A stretch of 5,828 bases of DNA from the NCBI GenBank assembly GCA_029554925.1, contig JAKPUV010000921.1, forward strand, positions 1-5,828. The letters run 5' to 3'. The notes under the pieces are model-generated. The model was not told the origin of the DNA and did not search any database. It saw nothing but the letters and a program-made list of their open reading frames with translations. A program made the position numbers and the translations under genes. This document shows positions 5,631-5,828 of the stretch, in pieces. This stretch comes from Candidatus Hydrogenedentota bacterium. Lineage in GTDB: Bacteria > Hydrogenedentota > Hydrogenedentia > Hydrogenedentales > CAITNO01. Within the stretch, counting starts at the first letter, position 1. Every line of letters begins with the position of its first letter.

Positions 5631-5828
5631 TCACGCCGAGGAGGAGAAGCCGAAAATATAGAGGTTGTCCGCCCCGTCCACGGTGAGATCCATCGCGTAA
5701 TCCGCATCATCGCCCCCCAGATAGGTGGACCACACGTGGGCGCCCGCCGGGGTCAGCTTCACGAGCCATCCGTCCGCGCCGCCGCCATAAGCGGCGTCCC
5801 ACCCGCCGCCCACCCAGGGCGCGGCGGA
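5631..5828 (-). CDS. SBBP repeat fragment before the premature TGA (5' truncated)
   Basis: This open piece runs in from the window edge and encodes one full propeller repeat plus the end of another: GGGWDAAYGGGADGWLVKL, then TPAGAHVWSTYLGGDDADYA, then a Val-Asp-Gly-Ala-Asn-type strand and FGFSSSA just before TGA. The initiator is outside the window; the GTG at 5813 is an in-frame codon, not a credible start. The next downstream codons, Trp-Val-Ala-Asp-Gly-Phe-Asp, continue the repeat in the same frame, so the stop interrupts rather than ends the protein. Confidence 0.7.
   Translation of the reverse strand, partial: SAAPWVGGGWDAAYGGGADGWLVKLTPAGAHVWSTYLGGDDADYAMDLTVDGADNLYIFGFSSSA

Larger units (their letters stand above)
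3889..5828 (-). pseudogene. SBBP-propeller/PASTA/EF-hand surface protein, C-terminal part, interrupted twice
   Basis: Joined across two lesions, this locus encodes about 646 residues; its N-terminus lies beyond the window. Order from the N-terminal side: seven SBBP-type beta-propeller repeats of ~62 residues (5828 to ~4640), two PASTA domains, two EF-hand loops, then a Cys-rich, hydrophobic, Arg-ended tail. SBBP proteins are generally exported. The predicted topology is a propeller displayed outside the cell and anchored by the C-terminus; ligand and function are unknown. Lesion one is TGA at 5631-5633 where every neighbouring repeat but one has Gly-Trp, consistent with GGA to TGA. Lesion two is a one-base loss near 4970-4977: the conserved repeat Tyr codons lie 183-186 nt apart upstream but 185 nt apart across this point. 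The gene converges on the fucosidase and no shared role is evident. Real decay and assembly error are both possible; the domain content is clear. Confidence 0.8.
4640..5828 (-). repeat. Tandem ~186-nt repeats encoding the SBBP propeller
   Basis: A conserved block reading ATAGGTGGACCACA on the plus strand (encoding Trp-Ser-Thr-Tyr on the minus strand) recurs starting at 5721, 5535 and 5352, with diverged copies at 5166, 4980 and 4795. The intervals are 186, 183, 186, 186 and 185 nt. Five intervals match repeats of 61-62 residues except for the last, which is not a multiple of three and locates the frameshift. Similarity is strong around the Trp-Ser-Thr-Tyr block and weaker elsewhere, as expected of an old intragenic repeat under structural constraint. 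Confidence 0.8.

Noticed and set aside
5631..5633. TGA read as glycine (genetic code 25, as in SR1/Gracilibacteria)
   Set aside because: The glycine position made this tempting, but TGA ends both the helicase (1235-1237) and the fucosidase (3667-3669) exactly where these proteins should end, the window is GC-rich unlike those lineages, and the same gene also has a frameshift.
4795..5740. CRISPR-like or mobile tandem array from the regularly spaced ATAGGTGGACCACA blocks
   Set aside because: Spacing of ~186 nt, in-frame conservation and the encoded Trp-Ser-Thr-Tyr strand show these are protein repeats of the SBBP propeller.

Overview
The window is GC-rich, with G or C at most third codon positions. 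It holds three protein-coding loci: a truncated gene, a complete gene, and a damaged, truncated gene. GC content, a secreted GH95 glycosidase, an SBBP/PASTA/EF-hand surface protein with a Cys-rich C-terminal anchor, and an intergenic repeat built on CACGGGCT-TCC-AGCCCGTG together suggest a free-living, polysaccharide-using bacterium of the Planctomycetes/Verrucomicrobia/Hydrogenedentes type. That placement is an impression from gene style, not a marker-based assignment. The organism may be known only from metagenomes.

Layout: (1) Bases 2-1237, plus strand: the C-terminal ~411 residues of a RecD2-type superfamily 1 DNA helicase, with all its motor motifs visible. (2) Bases 1238-1341: a short gap with a possible -10 element, a 9-bp all-GC hairpin and a strong Shine-Dalgarno sequence. 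(3) Bases 1342-3669, plus strand: a complete, probably exported GH95 alpha-L-fucosidase with recognisable catalytic residues. (4) Bases 3670-3888: a repeat-rich gap between convergent genes, containing a perfect 32-nt inverted repeat (each arm itself a hairpin) flanked by short GAAACGCC-type repeats. (5) Bases 3889-5828, minus strand: the C-terminal ~646 residues of a surface protein made of ~62-residue SBBP beta-propeller repeats, two PASTA domains, two EF-hand calcium loops and a Cys-Gly-rich/transmembrane/Arg-rich tail. It is broken by an in-frame TGA (5631-5633) and a one-base frameshift near 4970-4977, so it is either a pseudogene or carries two sequence errors.

The three loci do not form a pathway. 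The helicase belongs to DNA maintenance, the fucosidase to scavenging of fucosylated glycans outside the cytoplasm, and the repeat protein to the cell surface. The fucosidase has its own leader and is probably transcribed separately from the helicase. I do not see a new defence, mobile or biosynthetic system. The points most worth a second look are the composite repeat at 3681-3891, the broken propeller gene and its C-terminal anchor, and the start of the fucosidase, where the ribosome binding site and the signal-peptide evidence disagree.
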